64,000 nucleotides of DNA. Source: RYN-111 sp963760125 (GTDB lineage Bacteria > Actinomycetota > Actinomycetes > Mycobacteriales > SCTD01). The stretch is taken from NCBI GenBank assembly GCA_963760125.1, contig CAVXBV010000006.1, positions 1 through 64,000 on the forward strand, in the 5' to 3' direction. Below the pieces are notes generated by a model that worked only from the letters and a program-made list of their open reading frames with translations, was not told the origin of the DNA and did no database searches. Positions 7,559 through 16,850 of the stretch are shown here, piece after piece (position 1 is the stretch's first letter; each line of letters begins with the position of its first letter). The position numbers and the translations under genes are program-made.

Positions 7559-10361
7559 TCAGCTGCAGCCGCTGGTGCTCCGCAGCTCTCGCACACGTAG
7601 CAGCTGCCCGCCGGGCGCATCTTGACGCCGCAGGTCATGCAGAGCGGCGCATCCGCCCCGATCCCCTGCTGCGCTTCGAGCAGCTCCATCGACGACCCGA
7701 CATGAGCGACCGGAGCCGCCACGATCGGGACGCCCTGGCGGAGGGCCTCGACGTCCACGTCGGCGTCCTCAGCAACCGGCGCCGATCCGTAGCCGGCAGC
7801 AACGGTCGCGGCGCGCTCCTCGGCGGTGAAGATGCCGAGGGCCTCGCGCTGGTCGTAGGGCAGGAAGTCCAGCGCCAGGCGACGGAACAGGTAGTCCATG
7901 ACCGAGGCGGCGATGCGGATGTCGGCGTCGTCGGTCATGCCGGCGGGCTCGAAGCGCATGTTCGTGTACTTGGACACGAACGCCTCCAGCGGGACGCCGT
8001 ACTGCAGGCCGATGCTGATGGAGATGGAGAACGCGTCCATCACGCCGGCGAGCGTGGAGCCCTGCTTGCTCATCTTGATGAAGACCTCGCCGAGGGTGCC
8101 GTCCTCGTAGGCGTTGGCCGTCATGTACCCCTCGGCGCCGGCGATCGAGAAGCTGATCGTGCGGCCCAGGCGGTTCTTGGGCAGGCGCTTGCGGACGGGA
8201 CGGGTGGCCACGAGGACATCGTCCCCCGCAACCTTCTCGCTGTCCTTCTTGGACTGCAGCGGCTGGCCGACCTTGGAGTTGTTGCGGTAGATCGCGAGCG
8301 CCTTCAGGCCGAGCTTCCAGCCCTGGTAGTAGACGTCGGCGACGTCCTCGACGGTCGCCTCAGCGGGCAGGTTGACCGTCTTGGACAGCGCGCCGGACAC
8401 GAACGGCTGGATCGCCGCCATCAGGCGCACGTGGCCCATCGCGGAGATGGAGCGCTCGCCCATCGCGCAGTCGAACACCTCGTAGTGCTCGGTCTTCAGG
8501 CCCGGCGCGTCGACGACGTTGCCGTGCTCGGCGATGTGCTCGACGATCGCCTCGACCTGCTCCTCCTGGTAGCCCAGGGAGCGCAGCGCGCGCGGCACCG
8601 TCTGGTTGACGATCTGCATCGAGCCGCCACCGACGAGCTTCTTGAACTTCACCAGCGCCAGGTCGGGCTCGAGGCCGGTGGTGTCGCAGTCCATCATCAG
8701 ACCGATCGTGCCGGTCGGGGCGATGACGGAGGCCTGCGCGTTGCGGTAGCCGTTCTTCTCCCCCAGCGCGAGGCACTCCTGCCACGCCTTGGTGGCCTCG
8801 TGCAGGATCCGCGCGTCGTCGGCGCCGACGGTCCGGACGCTGTCGTTGGCGGCGGCGTGCTTGCGCATGACGCGCTTGTGGGCGTCGGAGTTCTGCGCGT
8901 AGCCCTGGTAGGGGCCGACGACACCAGCGAGCTCGGCGGAGCGCTTGTACGCCGTACCCGTCATGAGGCTGGTGATCGCGGCGGACAGCGCGCGGCCGCC
9001 GTCGCTGTCGTACGCGTGGCCGGTCGCCATCAGCAGGGCGCCGAGGTTGGCGTAGCCGATGCCGAGCTGGCGGAAGTCGCGGGTGGTCTTGCCGATCGGC
9101 TCGGTCGGGAAGTCGGCGAAGCAGATCGAGATGTCCATCGCGGTGATGACGAACTCGACGGCCTTGGCGAACTTCTTGGCCTCGAACGTGCCGTCCTCGC
9201 GCAGGAACGTCATGAGGTTGAGCGAGGCGAGGTTGCAGGAGGAGTTGTCCAGGCGACATGTACTCACTGCACGGGTTGCTGGCGTTGATGCGCCCGGACT
9301 CGGGGTTGGTGTGCCAGTCGTTGATCGTGTCGTCGTACTGGATGCCGGGGTCGGCGCACTCCCACGCGGCGGTGGCGATCTTGCCCCAGAGGGTCTTGGC
9401 GTCGACGGTCTCGATGACGCGGCCGTCGGCGCGGGCCTTGAGGCCGAACTCGCTGCCGTTCTCGACCGCGCGCATGAACTCATCGCTGACGCGGACCGAG
9501 TTGTTGGCGTTCTGGTACTGGACGCTGACGATGTCCTTGCCGCCGAGGTCCATGTCGAAGCCGGCGTCGCGCAGCGCGCGGATCTTGTCCTCCTCGCGCG
9601 CCTTGGTGTCGATGAACTCCTCGATGTCGGGGTGGTCGACGTCCAGGACGACCATCTTGGCCGCGCGGCGGGTGGCGCCACCGGACTTGATGGTGCCGGC
9701 CGAGGCGTCGGCGCCGCGCATGAACGACACCGGCCCGCTCGCCGTACCGCCGCTGGACAGCAGCTCCTTGGAGGAGCGGATGCGCGACAGGTTGAGGCCG
9801 GCGCCGGAGCCGCCCTTGAAGATGCGCCCCTCCTCGGCGTACCAGTTCAGGATCGAGTCCATGCTGTCGTCGACGGCCAGGATGAAGCAGGCGCTGACCT
9901 GCTGCGGCGCGGTGGTGCCGACGTTGAACCACACGGGGCTGTTGAAGCTGAACACCTGGTGCAGCAGCATGTAGGTGAGCTCGTGCTCGAAGATCTCGGC
10001 GTCGACGTCGCGTGGCGAAGTAGCCGTGCTCGACGCCCGCGGCGGTGTACTTCTGCACGACGCGGTTGATGAGCTGCTTGAGGCTCCACTCGCGGTTGTC
10101 GTGGCCGACGGCGCCGCGGAAGTACTTGGTGGTGACGATGTTGGCGGCGTTGACGCTCCAGGACTCGGGGAACTCCACGCCGCGCTGCTCGAAGTTGATC
10201 GAGCCGTCGCGCCAGTTGGTCATGACGACGTCGCGGCGCTCCCACGTGACCTCGTCGTACGGGTGGATGCCGGCGGTCGTGTAGAGCCGCTCGAGGCGCA
10301 GGCGCGCGTTCTTCTTGCTGGGGCTGGCGGTCTGAGCGGGCACGCCCATCGTCTCGGTCAT
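7559..10361 (-). pseudogene. nrdJ: NrdJ, adenosylcobalamin-dependent class II ribonucleotide reductase (three frame breaks)
   Basis: The segments together give a full-length actinobacterial NrdJ, which reduces ribonucleotides to deoxyribonucleotides using B12 and needs no oxygen. Start ATG 10361. Frame breaks: (1) about 10008-10016, between EHGYFAT and RDVDAEIFEHELTYMLLHQ; (2) about 9258, one extra base splitting ASNPCSEYMS from LDNSSCNLASLN; (3) about 7578-7582, one missing base. With break 3 repaired the protein ends in CGSTSGCS and TGA at 7559, as NrdJ proteins I know do; unrepaired, the frame runs about 90 residues further through a terminator. Active-site features are visible: NPCSEY, the GTIGLMMDCDTTG loop, and the C-terminal cysteine-rich CMTCGVKM...CYVCESC zinc-ribbon-like tail. 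It is cotranscribed with nrdR, which lies 72 bases upstream. Three breaks in a probably essential gene point to sequencing error. Confidence 0.85.
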
Positions 10362-10433
10362 CGCTGTTCCTCATTCATCGTCGTCATAGTGGTCAACACG
10401 CGCGGCTCTGGCCGCATTGCTTGTGGGGTGGTG

Positions 10434-10928
10434 CTAGCTGGCGGGGACGAGCAGGTGCTGCGGGGGCGTGGGGTCGGGCAGGCGGATCTCGCTGGACCGC
10501 AGCGCGGTGATCTCGGCCTCGAAGTCGGCGAGCTCGAAGTTGCGGTAGACGGCGGCGAACCGGAGGTACGCCACCGGGTCGAGGTCCTTGAGGGGGGCCA
10601 GGATCGCCAGGCCCACCTCGTCGCTGGGTACGGCGGCAGCGCCGCCCTCCCGGATCGACTCCTCGACCCGCTGGGCGAGCAGGATCAGGTCGTCCTCGGT
10701 GACCGGCCGTCCCTGGCAGGCCTTGCGCACCCCGCTGATGACCTTGGCGCGGCTGAACGGCTCGGTGACGCCGCAGCGCTTCACGACCGACAAGCTGGTC
10801 TCCTCGACCGTGGTGAAGCGCTTGCCGCACTCGGGGCAGTTGCGGCGCCGGCGGATCGCGTCGCCGTCGTTGGTGTCGCGGCTGTCGACGACGCGGGTGT
10901 CCGCGAAGCGGCAGTAGGGGCAACGCAC
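10434..10928 (-). CDS. nrdR: NrdR, ATP-cone repressor of ribonucleotide reductase genes
   Basis: 164 residues from GTG 10928. The N-terminal zinc ribbon uses CPYC (residues 3-6) and CPECGKRFTT (about 31-40); the ATP-cone domain follows (VVKRCGVTEPFSRAKVISGVRKACQGRPVT, about 50-80, then the YLRFAAVYRNF helix). NrdR senses ATP/dATP and represses ribonucleotide reductase operons. The frame is open further upstream, but the family always starts at the MRCPYC-type sequence, so GTG is chosen. It is the first gene of an operon with nrdJ, with an NrdR box about 65 bases ahead of the start, so it likely represses itself. Confidence 0.95.
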   Translation of the reverse strand: MRCPYCRFADTRVVDSRDTNDGDAIRRRRNCPECGKRFTTVEETSLSVVKRCGVTEPFSRAKVISGVRKACQGRPVTEDDLILLAQRVEESIREGGAAAVPSDEVGLAILAPLKDLDPVAYLRFAAVYRNFELADFEAEITALRSSEIRLPDPTPPQHLLVPAS

Positions 10929-10992
10929 GGCGGGTTCTCCACAGGGTGTGGGTGCGGTGGTCCACAGCATGTGGAGAACTACACCGGTGTAA

Positions 10993-11008
10993 GTACTAGA
11001 TGTTGTGT
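10993..11008 (-). promoter_or_regulatory. NrdR box upstream of nrdRJ
   Basis: Minus-strand ACACAACATCTAGTAC resembles the NrdR box consensus ACACWATATATWGTGT. NrdR boxes normally occur as a tandem pair; the region 10979-10990 (TACACCGGTGTA, palindromic) is a possible second half, less certain. Position directly ahead of nrdR fits autoregulation. Confidence 0.55.
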
Positions 11009-11077
11009 CTGAGAACTTAGGGATACCCACGGCTGGGGTCAACGGTTCTGGCAGGCGAGTTTTGGCCGATTCCGGGG

Positions 11078-11100
11078 CCTGAGCGTGGGCCACGCTCAGG
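11078..11100 (-). terminator. Hairpin between the TetR gene and nrdR
   Basis: Perfect 11-bp inverted repeat CCTGAGCGTGG / CCACGCTCAGG around one base. It lies about 190 bases past the end of the minus-strand TetR gene and ahead of the nrdR promoter, so it probably stops TetR readthrough. There is no T tract. Confidence 0.4.
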
Positions 11101-11290
11101 GTTCGCGGCTCGCCGGAACGCGCTTCGGCGTGTCGCGCTGTCGTGACCGGCGTCACACCCCGGCGCCGGCCCGCGGGGTGCCGGACGATCGCTGCGGCGA
11201 GCTGGTCCTCGAGGTCGGTGTCCACAGCTCGAGACTCGCGCGGTGGTCCGACAGAACGGGTCGGCAAGCCGGACCCGAGGACCCCGTCGG

Positions 11291-11935
11291 CTACAGACCG
11301 ACGGTGAGCAGGGCGGCGTCGACGACGTCCTGCTCGCGCACGTCACTGCCGAAGGCGACCTGCTGAAGGGTGAAGCCCTGCAGCAGCGCGAGCAGCCGCT
11401 GACCCACCAGCCGAGCCTGCACCGGCGACAGGGCCATCAGCTGTCCGAGATCCTCGACCAGCCCGGCCAGCAGGGACGCGTGGGCGTGGGACAGGGCCTC
11501 GGCGACCACCGGGTCGGTCCGCGCGAGGCTGACCAGGTCGAGCTGGGCCAGCACGAGGTTCGTCCCCTCCGTGGTCTGCACCGCGGCGTGGTAGCTGCGG
11601 GCGAAGGCAGCCACCGCCTCCGCGGCGCTGCGCCCGTCCAGGGGCAGCCGCGCCTGCTCGGCGGACCGGCGCACCAGGGCCGCCGCGAGCAGCGCCCCGC
11701 GGCTGCCGAAGGTGCTGTAGACCGCGCCGGTGGTGAGTCCGCTGCGCCGCGCCACGGCCTGCAGCGAGCAGCCGGTCCAGCCGCGCTCGGCGACCAGCTC
11801 CTCCACGGCGTTCAGCAACGCCTCGCGGGTCTCCGGCCGCCCCCGCACCACGAGACCCCGCGCGGCCTGAGGCTCAGCAGTCAGCGGTGTTGCGGTCACG
11901 GGACCTCCCTTGACGCCGGTGGGGACGCCCGTCAT
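11291..11935 (-). CDS. TetR/AcrR family repressor
   Basis: 214 residues. A TetR helix-turn-helix is clear at about residues 35-80: ALLNAVEELVAERGWTGCSLQ, then VARRSGLTTGAVYSTFGSRGALL. The C-terminal ligand domain is not specific enough to name the ligand. It is divergent from the substrate-binding lipoprotein, with 48 bases between the starts. Those bases contain the inverted repeat ACGAC-N6-GTCGT, the likely operator, so it probably represses itself and the lipoprotein gene. The first 20 residues are poorly conserved in character and the true start may be downstream of 11935. Confidence 0.85.
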   Translation of the reverse strand: MTGVPTGVKGGPVTATPLTAEPQAARGLVVRGRPETREALLNAVEELVAERGWTGCSLQAVARRSGLTTGAVYSTFGSRGALLAAALVRRSAEQARLPLDGRSAAEAVAAFARSYHAAVQTTEGTNLVLAQLDLVSLARTDPVVAEALSHAHASLLAGLVEDLGQLMALSPVQARLVGQRLLALLQGFTLQQVAFGSDVREQDVVDAALLTVGL

Positions 11936-11939
11936 AGTA

Positions 11940-11955
11940 ACGACATTATCGTCGT
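11940..11955. promoter_or_regulatory. Candidate TetR operator
   Basis: Inverted repeat ACGAC ATTATC GTCGT in the 48-base gap between the divergent TetR and lipoprotein genes, overlapping the expected promoters. Assigned as operator by position and symmetry only. Confidence 0.4.
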
Positions 11956-11983
11956 GAGAGCCAGCACCCGGGGAGGGACACGC

Positions 11984-13567
11984 ATGACCAGCGCCCCGCG
12001 CCTGCGCACCCTCGCGCTACCGCTGGCGCTGCTGCTCACCCTGGCCACGGCGTGTGGCAGCACCGTGGCCGTCACCACCTCAGCCGGCCCGGCGGGTGCC
12101 ACAGGTGGCACCACCGGGGGGCCCGGCAGCACGGACGGGGGCGCCCTCGGCGGCTCGTCGGGCACGCTGAGCGGCAGCCCCGTCACCGGCTCCGGGTCTG
12201 GGTCCCTCACCGGCTCCGCGGGCGGGACCAGCAGCACCGGCGGGGGCGGGTCGAGCAGCGGGCGCGTCCCCGCCGGCTCCGCCACCACGGGGGGCCGCAC
12301 CACCGGCAGCACGTCATCTGCGACGGGCGGCGGGAGCACCGGAACGGGCGGTGGCGCCAACCGCACCCCGATCAGCGTCGGCATCCTCACCGTCAACAAC
12401 GACGCTGCCGGCAGCGCGGGCGTCGACAACGGCAACAGCTTCACCCCCCGCAAGGCGTTCGAGGCGCTCGTCGCGTCGTACAACACCCGAGGGGGTCTGG
12501 CCGGCCGCCGGATCGTCCCGGTCTACGCCGAGCTGCAGTCCAGCTCGAGCAACTACGGATCCGACCTCGCGGCGGCCTGCTCGACGTTCACCGAGGACAA
12601 CGACGTCGCCGTCGTCCTGTCGGTCGTGGGGCTCTACCTCGAGAGCTTCGACGCCTGCCTCACCCGGGCCGGGATCCCCCTCGTGACCGGGGACTACGCC
12701 CTCGGCGACGACCAGGCCCTCAAGGCGGACACCGGGCTGCTGACCGCCACCACCTTGTCCACCGACACCCGGATGCGCCTGCTGCTCGAACGGCTCACCG
12801 CCGTGGGCGGCTTCAGCGCCACCGACCGGCTCGGCGTCATCGTCGAGGGCTGCCCCTACAACCAGCGGACATACGACGGCACGGTCGTCCCCGTCGCGCG
12901 GCGTCTGGGCCACCCGGTCGCCGACCACGTCACCGTCCGCTGCTTCGGGGGGATCAGCGACCTGTCCGCTCAGGCGTCCGACATGTCCAGCGCGGTGCTG
13001 CGCTTCCGCCAGAGCAACATCACCCAGGTGGCGTTCGTCTCCGGCGCCAGCGAGGGCAACCTGCTGCTGCTGTTCGCCACCGCCGCCGAGTCCCAGGGCT
13101 ACCACCCGCACTACGCCCTCACCAGCGTCGCGATCCCCACGGTCCAGGAGGCGAACACCCCGCCGGCGCAGCTCGCCAACGCCCGCGGCCTCGGCTGGCT
13201 GCCCAGCGTCGACACGACCCAGGGGGCCGCCGACCTACGGCCGGTGCAGCGCACGTGCTTGGCCGACCTCAAGGCGCGCGGGCTGGTCCCCACCTCCCCC
13301 GCCGACCGGACGTTCGCCTACACGACCTGTGACGCCGTCGGGCTGTACGCCGCGGTCCTGTCCCGCACGTCCGGCGCCAGCGACCGCAGCAGCGTCCTGG
13401 CCGGGGCGCAGGCGCTCGGGACGTCGTACTCCTCCCCCGCGACGTACGGCGGTCTCACCGACTTCCGCAGCGGCCGGCGGACCGGCCCGGCGCAGGGGCG
13501 GCTGTTCGGCTGGTCCCCCGGCTGCTCCTGCTTCACCTACACCGGCCCGCCGTTCCCGCTGACCTGA
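11984..13567 (+). CDS. Branched-chain-amino-acid-type ABC substrate-binding lipoprotein (orphan)
   Basis: 527 residues from ATG 11984, with GGGGAGGG as ribosome binding site. A signal peptide (about 1-24, LALPLALLLTLATAC) ends in a relaxed lipobox with Cys as the anchor. Residues about 25-125 are an unusually long Gly/Ser/Thr-rich linker, after which a periplasmic-binding-protein type I fold begins (TPISVGILTVNNDA...). The later sequence (CSTFTEDNDVAVVLSVVGLYLESFDACL, DRLGVIVEGCPYNQRTYDG) fits LivJ-like receptors. The ligand is unknown. No permease or ATPase is nearby, so it either serves a distant transporter or is a sensor. It is probably controlled by the divergent TetR. Its architecture resembles the lipoprotein at 55051-56606. 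Confidence 0.8.
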   Translation: MTSAPRLRTLALPLALLLTLATACGSTVAVTTSAGPAGATGGTTGGPGSTDGGALGGSSGTLSGSPVTGSGSGSLTGSAGGTSSTGGGGSSSGRVPAGSATTGGRTTGSTSSATGGGSTGTGGGANRTPISVGILTVNNDAAGSAGVDNGNSFTPRKAFEALVASYNTRGGLAGRRIVPVYAELQSSSSNYGSDLAAACSTFTEDNDVAVVLSVVGLYLESFDACLTRAGIPLVTGDYALGDDQALKADTGLLTATTLSTDTRMRLLLERLTAVGGFSATDRLGVIVEGCPYNQRTYDGTVVPVARRLGHPVADHVTVRCFGGISDLSAQASDMSSAVLRFRQSNITQVAFVSGASEGNLLLLFATAAESQGYHPHYALTSVAIPTVQEANTPPAQLANARGLGWLPSVDTTQGAADLRPVQRTCLADLKARGLVPTSPADRTFAYTTCDAVGLYAAVLSRTSGASDRSSVLAGAQALGTSYSSPATYGGLTDFRSGRRTGPAQGRLFGWSPGCSCFTYTGPPFPLT

Positions 13568-13601
13568 CCCACCCGTACCTCCTCGCCAAAGGACCTCCGC
13601 C

Positions 13602-14960
13602 GTGCCCCTCGACGCCCCCGCCCTGCAGGACCGCCTCACCGCCCTCCTCGACAAGCACCGGGTCGTCGGGGCAAGCCTGGCGGTCGCCCTCGGCGACCAG
13701 ACCGTGACCGCGGCGACCGGAGTGCTCAACATCCGCACCGGCCAGCCCGCCACGCCGGACAGCGTCTTCCAGTTCGGCAGCATCACCAAGACGTGGACCG
13801 CGACCCTGGTGATGCAGCTCGTCGACGAGGGCCTGCTCGACCTCGACGCCCCCGTGTCGTCGTACCTGCCGGACTTTCGCCTCAGCGACCCCGAGACCAC
13901 CGCACAGGTCACCGCGCGCCACCTGCTCACCCACACCAGCGGCATCTCCGGTGACTTCTTCCCCGACAACGGCCGCGGCGACGACTGCCTCGAGAGGTAC
14001 GTCGCGGAGCTGGCCGAGCCGACGAGCAGCCACCCGCTGGGTGCCGTCATGAGCTACTGCAACGCCGGGTTCTCGCTGCTGGGCCGGCTCATCGAGGTGC
14101 TGCGCGGCGCCACCTGGGACGTCGTGCTGCGCGAGCGGCTGCTGGAGCCGCTCGGTCTCGAGGCGGCCGGGACGCTTCCCGAGCAGGCGCTGCTGTGGGG
14201 TGCCGCGACCGGTCACCTGCTCACGCCCGACCCGGTCGTCGCGCCGCAGTGGGGGCTGTCGCGCTCCGCCGGTCCCGCCGGCCTGCTGCACGGGCAGGCC
14301 ACCGACCTGCTCGCGTTCGCGCGCCTGCACCTGGCCGGTGGCGTCACCCCCGACGGGACCCGCCTGCTGTCGGAGGAGTCGGCGCGCGCGATGCGCACCC
14401 CCCAGGTGGACGTCCCGGACCGCTGGACGCTCGGGCGCAGCGTCGGCCTGGCGTTCCTGCTCAACGACTGGGGGCAGCCGGTGTTCGGGCACGACGGCTC
14501 GACTCTCGGCCAGAACGCCTTTTTGCGGATCATCGACGGCGAGGTGCCGCTGACCGTCGCGCTGCTCACCAACGGCGGTGCGGCGATGGACCTGTTCGCC
14601 GACCTCGTCGAGGAGCTCGTTGCCGAGCACACCGAGGCGCGGATGCCGGCGCGGCTCGAGCCACCGGCCGAGCCCTACGTGTTCGAGCCCCAGGAGTACA
14701 TCGGCACCTACGGCCGGGAGTCGATGGTCTACGACGTCGTGGCCGAAGGCGAAGGCCTGTCCCTGGTGGCGCGGCCCAGTGGCGTGCTCGCCACCTCGCT
14801 CGGCACCGACCGCCTGACCTGCCCGCTGATCGCCGTCGGCCCGGACACGTTCGTGACCTCCCTGCCGGGGGTCACCGGATGGATGGCCGCGGTGTTCCTC
14901 ACCCTGGCCGACGGGAGCCGCTTCCTGCACCTGGGCGGCCGGGCGACGCCGCGCGTCTGA
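13602..14960 (+). CDS. Serine hydrolase of the beta-lactamase / DD-peptidase fold (class C-like)
   Basis: 452 residues from GTG 13602, preceded by AAAGGACC. The catalytic SxxK motif is SITK (Ser60, Lys63); the YxN motif is YCN (152-154); LLTHTSGISG around 108-117 is typical of the family. A C-terminal domain of about 100 residues (from YVFEPQEYIGTYGRE) follows, as in many esterase/peptidase members. No signal peptide is visible, so it is probably cytoplasmic. The family includes beta-lactamases, D-aminopeptidases and esterases, and the substrate cannot be chosen from sequence. It follows the lipoprotein gene by 34 bases and may share its transcript. Confidence 0.85.
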   Translation: MPLDAPALQDRLTALLDKHRVVGASLAVALGDQTVTAATGVLNIRTGQPATPDSVFQFGSITKTWTATLVMQLVDEGLLDLDAPVSSYLPDFRLSDPETTAQVTARHLLTHTSGISGDFFPDNGRGDDCLERYVAELAEPTSSHPLGAVMSYCNAGFSLLGRLIEVLRGATWDVVLRERLLEPLGLEAAGTLPEQALLWGAATGHLLTPDPVVAPQWGLSRSAGPAGLLHGQATDLLAFARLHLAGGVTPDGTRLLSEESARAMRTPQVDVPDRWTLGRSVGLAFLLNDWGQPVFGHDGSTLGQNAFLRIIDGEVPLTVALLTNGGAAMDLFADLVEELVAEHTEARMPARLEPPAEPYVFEPQEYIGTYGRESMVYDVVAEGEGLSLVARPSGVLATSLGTDRLTCPLIAVGPDTFVTSLPGVTGWMAAVFLTLADGSRFLHLGGRATPRV

Positions 14961-15016
14961 GCACCGGCGGGGTGAAGGGCGCCCTGCGCACAGCCCCGGC
15001 GGCGCGTACGTGCCTG

Positions 15017-15128
15017 CCCGGCAGGAGGGCCACTGCCCAGCGCACTGTCGGCGGGACGGACGGTGCCTTCCCGGCAGGAGGGCCACCACCCCGCCCAGCG
15101 CACTGTCGGCGGGACGGACGGTGCCTTC
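15017..15128. repeat. Direct repeat in intergenic DNA
   Basis: Two tandem copies (15017-15070 and 15070-15128) share the 17-mer CCCGGCAGGAGGGCCAC and an identical 36-base block beginning GCCCAGCGCACTGTCGGC (15035-15070 and 15093-15128). The gap 14961-15294 also contains GAAGGGCGCCC- and GGAAGGGCACCC-like stem sequences near its two ends, so this is repetitive, structured non-coding DNA downstream of the serine hydrolase. No gene is seen in it. Confidence 0.75.
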
Positions 15129-15294
15129 CCTGCGCTCTGCCCCGGGAACCCGGGGCTTGCCCCGGAGTTCCGGGGCGGGCTCGACAAGGAAGGGCACCCT
15201 CTTCGCGGAGACAGCGGAAGCAGCGGACGTCGCGGATCGGCACCTGCGGCCCCCATCCGCCCTCCCTCCCCTCGCACCGAGGCAGGATGGGCGC

Positions 15295-15756
15295 ATGGCC
15301 GTGACGCGCAAGACCCTGCGGGACGCTCGGGACCACGGCAAGCCCGTCCAGCTACGACGCCGGGGTGTCCTGCAGGTCAGCGGCGTCGTGCTCGGCGTGG
15401 GCAAGGAGTGGTGCGCGGTCCAGGCCCTCACCGGCCAGGTCATGTTGCTGCGCAACGGCGACATCCGCAGGCTCAAGCGGGCCGACGAGCCGCGCGCCGA
15501 CAAGGTCGACCGCGTCCACGCCCGCGACCGCGTCGAGCTGCTCGATCTCACCGACACCCGCACGGTGCTGTTCACCGCAGGGTCGCTCGCCCCGGTCCTG
15601 GACCTGCGCTTCGAGCGGCGGCGACGGGTCGTGGTGGGCAACGTCGTCCGCATCCGCACCAAGCGGGTCGAGGTGCTGCCGAAGCGCCCGGAGGGGTGGG
15701 CCCCGGAGCCGGTCGTCCTGCTGCTCAAGCACCTCTCGCGGGTCGTCCTGCCCTGA
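15295..15756 (+). CDS. Conserved-looking hypothetical protein
   Basis: 153 residues from ATG 15295 (upstream GAGGCAGGATGG provides a weak ribosome binding site). It is basic and beta-rich: RRRGVLQVSGVVLGVGKEWCAVQALTGQVMLLRNGDIRRLKR at the start, then alternating hydrophobic strands and a basic FERRRRVVVGNVVRIRTKRVEVL. No signal peptide or membrane segment. The N-terminus looks like a small beta-barrel, but I do not recognise the family. Strong GC-third-position bias supports it as a true gene. It stands alone between a repeat-containing gap and the convergent DUF3152 lipoprotein. Confidence 0.6.
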   Translation: MAVTRKTLRDARDHGKPVQLRRRGVLQVSGVVLGVGKEWCAVQALTGQVMLLRNGDIRRLKRADEPRADKVDRVHARDRVELLDLTDTRTVLFTAGSLAPVLDLRFERRRRVVVGNVVRIRTKRVEVLPKRPEGWAPEPVVLLLKHLSRVVLP

Positions 15757-15825
15757 GCCAAGAACGGCGACGCCGGCCGGGTCGGTGGCCGCGCAGGAAA
15801 GAGCCCGGTGCCGCGGCGATGCGCA

Positions 15826-16583
15826 TCAGTCCGGCGGCGGGGCCAGCGGTTCGTCGTGCCGGGCGGCGTCGCGGATCTCCTGGGCGAGCGGCCACGGGTT
15901 GGGCAGGCAGCCGTTGAGCTCGGTGCTCTGCTGGGACATCACCCGCGCCGGACGCCCAGCCCCGGGCACTGCGGCGCCGGCGGGTGGTGCCGACCGAGCA
16001 GGTGACCGACCTCGTGGTTGACCAGCATCTGCCGGTACGCAGCCAGCGTCCCCGTCCACTCCTTGGTCGCGTTCCTCCAGCGGTCGGCGTTCAGCACCAC
16101 CAGCGGGCCGTTCTGGCACGAGTACTTCCGGTACACGTCGTAGGGCCGGCAACGCTCCTGCGCCTCGTCCGGCTCGACCAGCATCACGACGTACGACGCC
16201 CGCGGGTCCTCCACGAGGCGGAACCCGGCCCGCTGCCAGCCCCGGGAGTCGTGCAGCGTCGCGTCCACGACGGCGGCGAACTCCGGGCTGTCGGCGACGC
16301 GGCGCTCGACGCGGTACCGGACCTCCACGACCCGCGGCGGCGGGGGACTCGGCGCCGGGCGGGCGGTCGGCGGGCGGGTCGACAGCGGGGTCGGCACGAT
16401 GGCCGGCGGGCGGGTCGCCATCGGCCGCGGTATGACGGTCGGCGGCGGTGAGGTCCGGCTCGGTGACGGAGCGGGCGCGAGGGCCTGAGGGCCGGTGGTG
16501 ACGTCGGCGGCGCAGCCAGCGGTGAGCAGCAGCAGGACCGTCACCGCTGGCACCAGCGCTCGCGTCACCCGGCCGCGCGTCAT
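15826..16583 (-). pseudogene. DUF3152-type lipoprotein with zinc-metalloprotease motif (one frame break)
   Basis: A signal peptide with lipobox (LLLLTAGC, Cys about 24) precedes a Pro-rich linker (about 30-85) and a DUF3152 domain. It carries HEVGHLLGRHH, an HExxHxxGxxH metzincin-type zinc motif, near residue 190. In the uncorrected frame the protein stops early at 15939. Adding one base in a GGG run at about 15955-15958 gives GRPARVMSQQSTELNGC and then a family-like C-terminus ending at TGA 15826. I therefore take 15826 as the real end and regard the break as a probable indel error. It would be an envelope-anchored putative metallopeptidase of unknown substrate. Confidence 0.75.
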
Positions 16584-16635
16584 GCCCGCAGCGTGCCACG
16601 GGCGGGGGCACGGAGGTGGGGTCGCTCAGCGCACG

Positions 16636-16809
16636 TCAGGTGCCGCGGACCTGCTGACGCGCTGTCTCGAACAGCACGACGTCCTCCTCCGACAGCAGCT
16701 CGGGGTACTCCAGGGTGTCCCACACGTGCAACGCGGCCCGCAGCTCACCGGCCTCGAACTTGATGCGCGCCAGCTTCCGCTGCTCGACCTCGAAGGGCGA
16801 CTCCGTCAT
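16636..16809 (-). CDS. Small conserved hypothetical protein (57 aa)
   Basis: ATG 16809 to TGA 16636 encodes a 57-residue, charged, soluble protein starting MTESPFEVEQRKLARIKF. It is predicted to be mostly helical with an acidic middle (ELLSEEDVVLFE). Codon third positions are strongly GC. It lies between the acylase gene and the DUF3152 gene on the same strand. I do not recognise a function. Confidence 0.65.
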   Translation of the reverse strand: MTESPFEVEQRKLARIKFEAGELRAALHVWDTLEYPELLSEEDVVLFETARQQVRGT

Positions 16810-16850
16810 GGGCCCAGGCTAGGACGTCTGGGGAACGGGTTCAGGGCCGG

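Noticed and set aside
7228..9288. Plus-strand open frame opposite nrdJ
   Set aside because: Antisense shadow; no family resemblance, while the minus strand encodes NrdJ.
11243..11983. Upstream extension of the lipoprotein frame to 11243
   Set aside because: The extension is antisense to the TetR gene and lacks coding features; ATG 11984 has a good ribosome site followed directly by a signal peptide.
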